This document shows, one piece after another, positions 24,465-32,091 of a DNA stretch of 37,898 nucleotides (the stretch's first letter is position 1; each line of letters begins with the position of its first letter). The stretch is from Bacteroidota bacterium. GTDB lineage: Bacteria; Bacteroidota; Ignavibacteria; UBA10030; UBA6906. The stretch is taken from NCBI GenBank assembly GCA_020846365.1, contig JADLEA010000207.1, positions 1 to 37,898 on the forward strand. The letters are read 5' to 3'. A program made the translations under genes and the position numbers. The notes below the pieces were generated by a model that saw nothing but the letters and a program-made list of their open reading frames with translations, was not told where the DNA came from and did no database searches.

Positions 24465-24490
24465 GACCTTTACCGCATTTCTTGTATCTT
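24463..24490 (+). promoter_or_regulatory. Predicted udk promoter (TTGACC-N16-TATCTT)
   Basis: TTGACC at 24463-24468 and TATCTT at 24485-24490 are spaced 16 bases apart, in an AT-richer gap directly after the arg terminator. The predicted start near 24497 leaves a leader of about 30 bases before the udk ATG. A similar TTGACT/TATATT pair precedes the C1 peptidase gene. Confidence 0.6.
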
Positions 24491-24528
24491 GTCCTACCTT
24501 ACGCCTCACCCACAACCCAGTACTCAAC

Positions 24529-25155
24529 ATGGATCCCCTTGTTATCGGGATTGCCGGCGGCACAGGATCCGGCAAGACCACGGTCACCAATGCCATCCTG
24601 GAGCGGCTCGACACGAACAGAGCGGTGGTTCTCCAGCACGATTCCTACTACCGCGACCTGAGCTTCTACGGCGACGTCACGCCTGCTCAGGTGAATTTCG
24701 ACCACCCGGACTCGCTGGAGACGCCTCTCCTCATCCGCCATATACAGGACCTCAAGCAGGGGCATCCCATCGAACAGCCGATATACAATTTTACCACACA
24801 TCGGCGGCTGGAGGCCACCAGGACGTTGGTGCCACGGGAAATCATCATCATCGACGGCATCCTCATCTTCGTCGACAAAGAGTTGCGCGAGTTGATGGAC
24901 ATCAAGATCTTCGTGGATACCGACGCCGATGAGCGGCTCATCCGCCGCATCCGCCGCGACATCCTGGAGCGCGGGCGGTCCGTCGAATCCGTGATGCAGC
25001 AGTACGCGTCCACCGTGAAGCCCATGCATCTCGAATTCGTGGAGCCGAGCAAACACTGGGCGGATGTGATCATTCCCCGCGGCGCGGAAAACGTTGTGGC
25101 GATTGACATGGTGGCGAGCAAGATCGCAATGATGCTGAGAGAGAACAGAAACTGA
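24529..25155 (+). CDS. udk: Uridine kinase Udk
   Basis: ATG 24529 rather than the track's 24403, which would begin inside argH and before the promoter; it gives 208 residues, normal for Udk. The P-loop GIAGGTGSGKTTVTNAI is at about residues 7-23. Then QHDSYYRDLSFY and NFDHPDSLETPLL (substrate side), IYNFTTHRR, IIIIDGILIFVDKELRELMDIKIFVDTDADERLIRRIRRD, and YASTVKPMHLEFVEPSKHWADVIIPRG. It phosphorylates uridine and cytidine to UMP and CMP in pyrimidine salvage. It is followed 32 bases later by a polyphosphate kinase, a possible nucleotide-phosphorylation pair. No clear Shine-Dalgarno sequence precedes the ATG. Confidence 0.95.
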   Translation: MDPLVIGIAGGTGSGKTTVTNAILERLDTNRAVVLQHDSYYRDLSFYGDVTPAQVNFDHPDSLETPLLIRHIQDLKQGHPIEQPIYNFTTHRRLEATRTLVPREIIIIDGILIFVDKELRELMDIKIFVDTDADERLIRRIRRDILERGRSVESVMQQYASTVKPMHLEFVEPSKHWADVIIPRGAENVVAIDMVASKIAMMLRENRN

Positions 25156-25187
25156 GTACATTCCAACCCAGAACCGGGGAGGCAATC

Positions 25188-26054
25188 ATGAAGACGGAGA
25201 AGTACCGGGTGCCCGCCGGGAAGAAGGTGTCGCTCAAGGACTACGACACGCGGGATACCGGCCCGTATGCGAACAAAGACGACGCGGCTGAAGACCTGCG
25301 CAGCGATGTGGAGCGCATGGCGGAGCTGCAGAACATCCTCTATGCGCAGAATACCAGGGCGCTCCTTTTGATTTTCCAGGCGATGGATGCGGCCGGAAAG
25401 GACAGCGTCATCAAACACGTGATGTCAGGGGTGAACCCGCAGGGATGTCAGGTATTCAGCTTCAAGACCCCGTCCGCCGAAGAGCTGGATCACGACTTCC
25501 TCTGGCGCTGCCTGAAAGCGCTTCCCGAGCGGGGGAGAATCGGCATCTTCAACCGGTCGTATTATGAGGAAGTCCTGGTCGTGCGCGTGCATCCCGAGTT
25601 CCTTCTGCGCCAGGGACTCCCGGAGAGCGAGAAGGGGAAGACCCTCTGGGACCACCGGTACGAAGACATCAATGCCGTCGAGCGCTACCTGGAACGGAAC
25701 GGGATTACTATCCTCAAGTTCTTTCTCCATGTCTCCGCGAAGGAGCAGAAGGAACGGTTTCTGGAGCGCATAGAGAACCCCGAGAAGAACTGGAAGTTCT
25801 CCATCAACGACGTCAATGAGCGCGGGTACTGGAAGGAATACATGGACGCGTACGAGGAGATGCTGGAACATACGAGCACAGCGTGGGCGCCCTGGTATGT
25901 CATCCCGGCGGACCGGAAATGGTTTACCCGGGCGCTCGTTGCCGATATCATCATCAAGACCCTGGAATCGATGAACCTCCGGTATCCCGAACTGTCCGAC
26001 GCCCAGAAGCAGGACCTCGTCAAGGCAAAAGACCAGTTGCAGAACGAATCATAG
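25188..26054 (+). CDS. ppk2: Polyphosphate kinase 2 (class III-like nucleotide phosphotransferase)
   Basis: A 288-residue PPK2. It opens KYRVPAGKKVSLKDYDTRDT, as class III enzymes do. Walker A lies at about residues 64-72 (FQAMDAAGKDS) and the lid/Walker B region at FNRSYYEEVLVVRVHPE (121-137). VNPQGCQVFSFK, HDFLWRCLKALPERG, ILKFFLHVSAKEQKERF, NPEKNWKFSINDVNER and APWYVIPADRKWF complete the pattern. Class III enzymes use polyphosphate to charge AMP and other nucleoside mono- and diphosphates; assignment to that class is from my memory of Meiothermus PPK2 and not from an alignment. A GGGGAGG site precedes the ATG. It probably shares a transcript with udk and the metalloprotease. Confidence 0.92.
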   Translation: MKTEKYRVPAGKKVSLKDYDTRDTGPYANKDDAAEDLRSDVERMAELQNILYAQNTRALLLIFQAMDAAGKDSVIKHVMSGVNPQGCQVFSFKTPSAEELDHDFLWRCLKALPERGRIGIFNRSYYEEVLVVRVHPEFLLRQGLPESEKGKTLWDHRYEDINAVERYLERNGITILKFFLHVSAKEQKERFLERIENPEKNWKFSINDVNERGYWKEYMDAYEEMLEHTSTAWAPWYVIPADRKWFTRALVADIIIKTLESMNLRYPELSDAQKQDLVKAKDQLQNES

Positions 26055-26079
26055 ACCCACTATCAAGGAGTACTGCGGA

Positions 26080-28548
26080 ATGAAGGCGTTGTGTGTTGCG
26101 GTGATAGCTGCCTTGATCCTGCTTGGCTGCGGAAGCAGCAAGCCCCCCGATGTTGCTGCCGGCGCAGCCGCCAAGGGGCCCGAAAAGAAAGACGGCCCAA
26201 AGGCCTACGCGGATGTCATCACGAAGGAGGCAAAGTCCGATTCGGGCATGTTTATCGCTCACCGGATCAAGCAGAAGCTCTTCTACGAGATCCCCGCAAA
26301 GGAGTTCGGCAGAGAATACCTGCTGGTCACTTCCACGGCCAAGACACAATCCGGTCTCGGATACGGCGGGGACAATGTCAATTACCAGGTAGTGCGCTGG
26401 GACCGTTCGGGTGACCGCGTGATCCTGCGCAGCATCCTGTACGCCTCCGTTGCCTCGGATTCTCTCCCGGTCTCCTATGCCGTGGACAAGGCGAATTTTG
26501 CGCCGATCCTCATGGTGTTCGACATCCAGGCGTTCAACAAGGATTCCAGCGCGGTTGTTGTTGACGCCACGGATCTCTATGTATCCGACATGACGGAGCT
26601 GGGCCTGGATCGACGGACGCGCGAGCAGTTCAAGGTCCGGCGCGTCGACCCCAAACGCACGTTCGTTGAGAGCGTGCGCGCATTCCCGGACAACATCGAA
26701 ACCCGCGTGACCGTCACCTATGACGCAGGGCAGGTTCCCGTGGACAATGCCTTGAGCACGATCAGTCTGCTGTTGCACCAGTCCATGGTGCGGCTTCCTG
26801 AGAAACCGATGATGCCCAGGTTGTATGACGAACGGGTGAGTTTCTTCTCGCACCAGGTGTACGACTACGGTTATGACGGTCACCGTGCTGAGCGCCGACG
26901 CCATATTGCCCGCTGGCGGATGGAGCCCAAAGACACGGCGGCCTTTCTCCGCGGCGAACTCGTGGAGCCGGTAAAGCCCATCGTGTTCTACATTGACCGG
27001 GGGGTTCCGGACAAGTGGCGGCCCTACCTGAAGCGCGGGGTGGAATCCTGGCAGAAGGCGTTCGAGAAGGCGGGGTTCAAAAACGCGATTCTGGCCAAAG
27101 ATCCGCCGTCTGTATCAGAGGATCCGGACTGGAGTTCCGAAGATGCCCGGTATGCTACCATCCGGTGGCTCCCCTCGGAAATTGAGAACGCGTATGGTCC
27201 GCATATCTCCGACCCGCGGACCGGGGAGATCCTGGATGCGGACGTCGGGTTCTTCCACAACGTTATGAACCTCGCCAGAAACTGGTATGTGGTTCAGTCG
27301 GGCGCCGTGGATCCCAGGGCGCAGAAGCTGCCGCTCCCCGATGATTTGCTCGGCGAGCTGCTTCTGTACATTGCCGCCCATGAAGTCGGGCATTCGCTCG
27401 GATTTCCGCACAACATGAAGGCCACGTCGATGTATCCCGTGGACAGCCTCAGGAGCCGCACATTTACGGAGAAGTACGGCACCGAGGCCTCCATTATGGA
27501 CTATGGCCGGTTCAACTACATTGCACAGCCCGGAGACGGCGCGCACCTCATCCCCAAGATCGGTCCCTACGATCTGTTTGCTGTCGAGTGGGGATACCGG
27601 CCCTTTGTCGGCGCGAAGACGCCTGACGAAGAGCGCGTGCACCTTAACCGGATCGCGGCGCGTCAGGAAACGGAACCGTTTCTCCGTTTCGGCGACGCCG
27701 ACGGAGTGGATCCGTCTGCGCAGACAGAGGACCTGGGTTCGGATGCTGTGGCGGCCACACAGTACGGTCTCAAGAACATCGCGCGCATCGCGGATCTCCT
27801 TCTGACGATCACCACGAAGCAAGGCGAAGACTACAGCCTGCTGCGCGAGCTCTACCAGGAACTGATCGGCCAGCGCAACAGGGAACTGGGTCATGTGGCC
27901 AATGTGGTCGGCGGAGTTACCCGCACGCGGCGAGTGGCGGGGCAGGAGGGAACGGTGTACGATCCGGTTCCGCGAGAGAAACAAAAGGAAGCGATAGCGT
28001 TGCTCACGCGCGACGCATTCCGCACGCCCACGGAAATCCTCAAGCCGGATATTCTGAAGCTCATCGAGCCGAGCGGGACCGCCGAACGGGTGCTGCAGGG
28101 TCAGCGCAATGTTCTTGCGACGCTGTTGGACAACCGGCGACTTGCGCGCATGGCGAATATTCAGGCCATGCCGGGCGCAGATGCCCGCCCGTACCGTCTG
28201 AGCGAGATGTTCATCGACCTGCGTAGCGGCATCTGGAGCGAACTGGGGACGGGAAGGGTGGGGACCGATCTCTACAGGCGAAACCTGCAGCGTGCCTACC
28301 TGGAGTTGTTCGACGCCAAGTTGAATCCCGCACCCGCGCCTGCTGTTCCTGCGGGGATGCCTGCCGGATTGGCCGCGACGCTCTTTGCGCCCCTGCCGGG
28401 TGAAGCACGCGCAATCATGAGGGCCGAGCTCCAGGATCTGGATGCGGCTCTCGGCCAGGCCCTGTCCAGGAGCTCGGATCGCGAAATACGTGCGCATCTC
28501 CAGGATTGCCGGTACCGGATTTCAAAGATTCTCTACCCTGACAAGTAA
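26080..28548 (+). CDS. Zinc-dependent metalloprotease, lipoprotein (DUF5117/DUF4953-like)
   Basis: An 822-residue exported enzyme. The N-terminus is a lipoprotein signal with lipobox LLGC (ALILLGCGSSKPPD), so it is likely membrane-anchored in the periplasm or outer membrane. The zinc site HEVGHSLGFPHN at about residues 434-445 is the HExxHxxGxxH metzincin motif with catalytic Glu435. Upstream are the family blocks SGMFIAHRIKQKLFYEIPAKEFGREYLLV and FYIDRGVPDKWRPYLKRGVESWQKAFEKAGFKNAI; downstream are TEASIMDYGRFNYIAQPGD and IGPYDLFAVEWGYRPF. These match the large Bacteroidota/Acidobacteriota-type DUF5117 proteases. Substrate is unknown. An AAGGAG site precedes the ATG, 25 bases after ppk2. Confidence 0.88.
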   Translation: MKALCVAVIAALILLGCGSSKPPDVAAGAAAKGPEKKDGPKAYADVITKEAKSDSGMFIAHRIKQKLFYEIPAKEFGREYLLVTSTAKTQSGLGYGGDNVNYQVVRWDRSGDRVILRSILYASVASDSLPVSYAVDKANFAPILMVFDIQAFNKDSSAVVVDATDLYVSDMTELGLDRRTREQFKVRRVDPKRTFVESVRAFPDNIETRVTVTYDAGQVPVDNALSTISLLLHQSMVRLPEKPMMPRLYDERVSFFSHQVYDYGYDGHRAERRRHIARWRMEPKDTAAFLRGELVEPVKPIVFYIDRGVPDKWRPYLKRGVESWQKAFEKAGFKNAILAKDPPSVSEDPDWSSEDARYATIRWLPSEIENAYGPHISDPRTGEILDADVGFFHNVMNLARNWYVVQSGAVDPRAQKLPLPDDLLGELLLYIAAHEVGHSLGFPHNMKATSMYPVDSLRSRTFTEKYGTEASIMDYGRFNYIAQPGDGAHLIPKIGPYDLFAVEWGYRPFVGAKTPDEERVHLNRIAARQETEPFLRFGDADGVDPSAQTEDLGSDAVAATQYGLKNIARIADLLLTITTKQGEDYSLLRELYQELIGQRNRELGHVANVVGGVTRTRRVAGQEGTVYDPVPREKQKEAIALLTRDAFRTPTEILKPDILKLIEPSGTAERVLQGQRNVLATLLDNRRLARMANIQAMPGADARPYRLSEMFIDLRSGIWSELGTGRVGTDLYRRNLQRAYLELFDAKLNPAPAPAVPAGMPAGLAATLFAPLPGEARAIMRAELQDLDAALGQALSRSSDREIRAHLQDCRYRISKILYPDK

Positions 28549-28567
28549 CATAGCAGAATCAGCAGGA

Positions 28568-28594
28568 CGGGGAGGCGGCGGGGCTGCCTCCCCG
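28568..28594 (+). terminator. Possible hairpin terminator after the metalloprotease gene
   Basis: CGGGGAGGC (28568-28576) can pair with GCCTCCCCG (28586-28594), a 9-bp GC stem with a 9-base loop, 20 bases past the stop. Only a weak T-rich stretch (GTTGTTGTC) follows, so it may be a Rho-dependent pause or mRNA-stabilising hairpin instead of a true terminator. Confidence 0.4.
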
Positions 28595-28690
28595 CCAGTT
28601 GTTGTCGCCTCACATCATGTACGCAGGAACAACGGAGCAGAGTCCATCGATCCTCACACTGAGAGCACAACCCATCCATCGCGCCTGAAG

Positions 28691-29557
28691 GTGATTCTCG
28701 CCTTCCTGGCAATCTACATCATCTGGGGTTCCACGTATCTTGCCATCCGGTTTGGTGTCGAAACCCTGCCGCCTTTCCTCATGGCAGGGATTCGTTTTGT
28801 CCTCGCCGGATCGGTGCTGTTCATCTGGGAGCGGCACAAGGGCACACCTCTTCCGACGCTCGTGCAATGGCGGTCGGCCGCGATTGTGGGGGGATTGCTC
28901 CTCGTTGTCGGCAACGGCGGAGTCACGTGGGCCGAACAGGCCATCCCCTCCGGTGTCACGGCCCTGTTGATCAGCACTTCGCCGTTCTGGTTTGTGGTGC
29001 TCGAATGGATCCTGTTCCGGGGGATCCCTCCCACCGGCCGCATTGTGGCCGGGTTGACGATCGGGCTGTGCGGGGTCTTGTTGTTGATCGGGCCCGATCG
29101 TATTCTCACGGGAGGGGGCTTTCCTCTTAGCGGCATCATGGTCCTCCTGATCGCTACCGTGTCCTGGGCCGGAGGGTCCCTCTATTCACGCCGCGCGTTG
29201 ATGCCGGCGTCTCCGTTCATGGCAACCGCGGCGGAGATGCTGACGGGTGGAGGACTCCTTTTGCTCCTCAGCACCATCCTGGGAGAACCATTCAGCGTTG
29301 ATCCGGCTGCAGTGTCCGTATCATCCATTCTCGCACTGGCCTACCTGTTTGTCTTCGGTTCGCTCGTTGCTTTCACGGCGTACGTGTGGCTCCTCCGTGA
29401 AACCACTCCTGCCCGCGTATCGACCTATGCCTACGTGAATCCCGTTATCGCGGTCATTCTGGGGTGGACACTGGGCGGAGAGGAGCTGACCGGGCGAATG
29501 ATCATCGCCGCGCTCATCATTGTCGTGGGCGTGGTGCTTATCGTGACGCACAAGTAA
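28691..29557 (+). CDS. EamA/DMT-family permease
   Basis: A drug/metabolite-transporter superfamily membrane protein with about ten helices in two EamA repeats. The N-terminal repeat signature is IYIIWGSTYLAIRFGVETLPPFLMAGIRF; the second half includes SWAGGSLYSRRAL, FVFGSLVAFTAYVWLLRETTPARVSTYAYVNPVIAVILGWTLGGE and ends IIVVGVVLIVTHK. The start is unclear: GTG 28691 gives 288 residues beginning in helix 1. The track ATG 28442 would overlap the metalloprotease by 107 bases. The in-frame stretch HPSRLK just before 28691 looks like a natural N-terminus but has no standard start codon. Substrate (amino acids, metabolites or drugs) is unknown. Confidence 0.85.
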   Translation: MILAFLAIYIIWGSTYLAIRFGVETLPPFLMAGIRFVLAGSVLFIWERHKGTPLPTLVQWRSAAIVGGLLLVVGNGGVTWAEQAIPSGVTALLISTSPFWFVVLEWILFRGIPPTGRIVAGLTIGLCGVLLLIGPDRILTGGGFPLSGIMVLLIATVSWAGGSLYSRRALMPASPFMATAAEMLTGGGLLLLLSTILGEPFSVDPAAVSVSSILALAYLFVFGSLVAFTAYVWLLRETTPARVSTYAYVNPVIAVILGWTLGGEELTGRMIIAALIIVVGVVLIVTHK

Positions 29558-29621
29558 GCGAGAGCGCCGACCCTGTTGTTGCAGGCGCGGGTCGCTCGTG
29601 CCGGCAGACGCGATGTGGCAC

Positions 29622-29981
29622 TTACAACTTTTCGATGGCTTTAAGGAGGCGGGCGAGATCGATGGGTTTTTGCAGGAAGGCGTCGACGCCGGAAGCCAGG
29701 ATCTCGGCGGGGGAATAGAATTGAGAGTATGCCGTGACCATGATAATGGGGAAGAGCGGGTTTTTTGATTTCGCGTGTTTGGAAAACTCGATGCCGTTCA
29801 TCCGGGGCATGTCCAGGTCCACGATAGCCATGTGCACCAGGGATTTGCTCATGACTTCCAGCGCCTGCTCGCCGTTCTCAGCTTCCAGAATGGAATACCC
29901 CTTTTCCTCCAGGATGTCCTTCAGAAGCTCTCTGGCCTCGGCGTTGTCGTCGATAACGAGGATGCGGGCCCCGGTTTTCAC
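29622..29981 (-). CDS. Single-domain response regulator
   Basis: A 119-residue CheY-like receiver with nothing attached. Acidic pair D11-D12 (VIDDNAEA), phospho-acceptor D55 (AIVDLDMPRMNG), switch T83 (MVTAYSQ) and K105 (AFLQKPIDL) are all present, so it should accept phosphate. The start is GTG at 29981, overlapping the stop of the upstream aminotransferase gene as GTGA, so the two are co-translated. It converges on the EamA gene across about 64 bases. No kinase gene is adjacent; its output is unknown. Confidence 0.9.
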   Translation of the reverse strand: MKTGARILVIDDNAEARELLKDILEEKGYSILEAENGEQALEVMSKSLVHMAIVDLDMPRMNGIEFSKHAKSKNPLFPIIMVTAYSQFYSPAEILASGVDAFLQKPIDLARLLKAIEKL

Positions 29982-31183
29982 GAGGGGCTCCCGGCTTGTC
30001 CCCCGGAGAGCACTGCCGAATCCTCCAGGATGCGCCGCACTTCGTCGGCTGTCCGGATCATCTCCTCCTCACTATTATAGAAGTGCGGAGAGAACCTGAG
30101 AAACCCTTCCCTTACCGCAATCGAAATTCCACGTGCCTTGAGGCGACCAACGACATCCTCGGCCCGGATTCCCGATGGGGGTTGTATCGTCACAATGCCC
30201 GCGCGATGGCGGGGATCGAAGGGGGTAATCATCCGGACGCCGGGAATTGCCACGAGTTTCCGCATGAGAATGTCCGTCAAACCCAGGATGTGGTCTGCGA
30301 TGGCCTCGAGGCCGAATTCCAGTAGAGTACTGATGGCCTCCCGCATGGCATGCATGCCTGCGATATTCAGCGTTCCTCCTTCGTAACGGCGGGCTGAGGG
30401 AGCGGGGGGTTGGTCCAGGAGCCGGAAGTTCCATGGAGATGCGACCGAAAGCCAGCCGAGGTATTGCTGCTGAATCCGATCCTGGAGCTCCGCGGAGACA
30501 TACAGAAACCCCGTGCCCGGCGGGGACATCTGCCATTTCTGGGCTCCGGCGGCCAGGGCATCGATGTGCAGCTCCTGAACGTTGCAAGGCACTGCACCCA
30601 CGGACTGGATGCCGTCGACGACGAAGATGATGCCACGGGACCGGCACAACGCTCCGATCTCCGCAAGATCCGCCCGATACCCCGAGAGAAACTGAACGGC
30701 GCTCAACGACACCAGGCGTGTCGTGGGGAGGAGAGTGTCTTCCACTGCTTCTGGCGTGACCACTCCGTCGGGAGCAGGAAGAAGGTCAATGCGCACTCCG
30801 TGACGACGCAGATGCAGGAAGGGATGGAGGTTTGCGGGAAATTCCGCGTCATTCAGAAGCACATGGTCTCCGCTCTTCCAGGGGAGCCCGGAGGCGACGA
30901 CGTTGATCGCGTCCGAAGTGTTCATCTGAAATGCGATACGCTCAGGCGCCTCTGCGTGGATCATCTGCTGGACCAGGCGGCGCCATGCTCTCACCATTTC
31001 GACGTCCGTCTCGTAGGAATCGATGCTGCCGGTCATGCGGTCCTGAATATGGCGTGACAGGGCATCTGCGACGCGCGTGGAGAACGGGCTCGTCGCGGCA
31101 TGGTTCAGGTAGATCTTGCCGCTGGCAAGGTAGGGGAAGAGGGAGCGTGCGCGATCAAGGAGGTGGCGGGGAAAGAGAGTCAT
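29978..31183 (-). CDS. Class V aminotransferase-fold PLP enzyme (not a classical cysteine desulfurase)
   Basis: A 401-residue fold-type I PLP enzyme of the class V / SufS-like group: YLNHAATSPFSTRVADAL, FQMNTSDAINVVA, VLLNDAEFPANLHPF, VSLSAVQFLSGYRADL, FVVDGIQSVG with the PLP-binding Asp at about 190, and AAGAQKWQMSPPGTGFLYV with the Schiff-base Lys at about 216. The C-terminal part FLRFSPHFYNSEEEMIRTADEVRRIL fits the family. The RxGHHC loop that bears the catalytic Cys in SufS/CsdA is replaced by AVREGFLRFSP, so it is probably a lyase, epimerase or aminotransferase rather than a cysteine desulfurase. Reaction unknown. It is co-translated with a receiver protein. Confidence 0.85.
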   Translation of the reverse strand: MTLFPRHLLDRARSLFPYLASGKIYLNHAATSPFSTRVADALSRHIQDRMTGSIDSYETDVEMVRAWRRLVQQMIHAEAPERIAFQMNTSDAINVVASGLPWKSGDHVLLNDAEFPANLHPFLHLRRHGVRIDLLPAPDGVVTPEAVEDTLLPTTRLVSLSAVQFLSGYRADLAEIGALCRSRGIIFVVDGIQSVGAVPCNVQELHIDALAAGAQKWQMSPPGTGFLYVSAELQDRIQQQYLGWLSVASPWNFRLLDQPPAPSARRYEGGTLNIAGMHAMREAISTLLEFGLEAIADHILGLTDILMRKLVAIPGVRMITPFDPRHRAGIVTIQPPSGIRAEDVVGRLKARGISIAVREGFLRFSPHFYNSEEEMIRTADEVRRILEDSAVLSGGQAGSPS

Positions 31184-31207
31184 GTGCGTTGTGCTATCAT
31201 CCTGGAA

Positions 31208-31236
31208 AAATTACGAAGAATCGAATCGAATAGCAA
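31208..31236 (-). promoter_or_regulatory. Predicted promoter of the class V aminotransferase gene
   Basis: On the minus strand TTGCTA (31236-31231) and TAATTT (31213-31208) are 17 bases apart, with the start codon 25 bases beyond. The spacer contains a short GAATC-type tandem repeat. It lies back to back with the C1 peptidase promoter in a 118-base divergent gap. Confidence 0.4.
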
Positions 31237-31248
31237 AGAAGGGGCGTA

Positions 31249-31277
31249 TTGACTTCCCCTTGCCCCTTGCCTATATT
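31249..31277 (+). promoter_or_regulatory. Predicted promoter of the C1 peptidase-pbpC operon (TTGACT-N17-TATATT)
   Basis: TTGACT at 31249-31254 and TATATT at 31272-31277 have the ideal 17-base spacing. The predicted start near 31284 leaves a short leader that holds the GGAGAAAACCC ribosome binding site of the peptidase gene. Confidence 0.65.
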
Positions 31278-31301
31278 CGTTCACACCAGCGGAGAAAACC
31301 C

Positions 31302-32084
31302 ATGGCAGCTCGTTCGCGGAGGCGACCCCGTCGGCATGCATACGGATGGGTACCTGACCTTCCCGACCAACGCGACTACCTCTACCGCGTACGTCATCCG
31401 GAGGTACCGGCCCTCCCCTCCTCGATGGATCTAAGGCCGCACTGCTCGCCGATCGAAGATCAGGGTGCTCTGGGGAGCTGTACGGCGCAGGCCCTGGTGG
31501 GAGCAATGGAGTTTCTCGAGAACAAGGACGGTGTTCCGTTCAAGGACCTCAGCCGGTTGTTCGTCTATTATAATGAGCGCGTCCTGATCGGCACGACGGG
31601 GTGGGATTCGGGCGCGACGTTGCGTGACGGTATCAAGACGCTCGCCAAGCAGGGGGTGTGCTCCGAGAAACTGTGGCCTCATATCATCAGCCGGTATAAG
31701 AGAAAGCCCAAGAAATCCTGCTACACCGAGGGTCTGGATCATCAGATCACGTTGTACGAGCGCCTGCTGTCCGTCGAGGAAATGCTCGGCTGTCTCGCCG
31801 ATGGTTACCCGTTTGTTTTCGGGTTCTCGGTGTATGAGAGCTTTGAATTCGGTGACGTTGCCACCACGGGAGTGGCTGTGATGCCGGAGCCCGATGAGCG
31901 TCTGCTGGGCGGGCATGCGGTACTGGCAGTCGGCTACGACGCCTCAGCGCAGCGGTTCCTGGTGCGCAACTCCTGGGGCTCCCGATGGGGACAACGGGGG
32001 TACTTCACCATGCCCTACGCCTATCTCGAAAACCGGAATCTCTCCGACGATTTCTGGACCATCCGCCGCGGCGAAAACATGTGA
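31302..32084 (+). CDS. Papain-like C1 family cysteine peptidase
   Basis: ATG 31302, after GGAGAAAACCC and downstream of the promoter, is preferred to the track's 31182; it gives 260 residues. The catalytic set is complete: Gln54 and Cys60 (IEDQGALGSCTAQA), His205 (LGGHAVLAVGYD) and Asn223 (LVRNSWGSRWGQRGYFTMPY). The N-terminus GWVPDLPDQRDYLYR is a familiar start of bacterial C1A-like peptidases. There is no long inhibitory pro-domain, no signal peptide and no membrane helix; the start is only Arg-rich (RSRRRPRRHAYG). So it appears cytoplasmic, or exported by an unseen route. It lies seven bases ahead of pbpC. Substrate unknown. Confidence 0.9.
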   Translation: MAARSRRRPRRHAYGWVPDLPDQRDYLYRVRHPEVPALPSSMDLRPHCSPIEDQGALGSCTAQALVGAMEFLENKDGVPFKDLSRLFVYYNERVLIGTTGWDSGATLRDGIKTLAKQGVCSEKLWPHIISRYKRKPKKSCYTEGLDHQITLYERLLSVEEMLGCLADGYPFVFGFSVYESFEFGDVATTGVAVMPEPDERLLGGHAVLAVGYDASAQRFLVRNSWGSRWGQRGYFTMPYAYLENRNLSDDFWTIRRGENM

Positions 32085-32091
32085 GACGCTC

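Noticed and set aside
29559-29598. Hairpin between the EamA and receiver genes as a bidirectional terminator
   Set aside because: The CGACCC/GGGTCG stem with bulged GAG/CTC extension is imperfect and has no T-run on either strand; too weak to call.
29978-31183. Cysteine desulfurase SufS/CsdA
   Set aside because: The active-site Cys loop is missing, so a persulfide-forming enzyme is unlikely even though the fold is similar.
31894-32091. N-terminal extension of PbpC
   Set aside because: It lies in a second frame of the C1 peptidase gene; ATG 32092 gives a normal membrane-anchor start.
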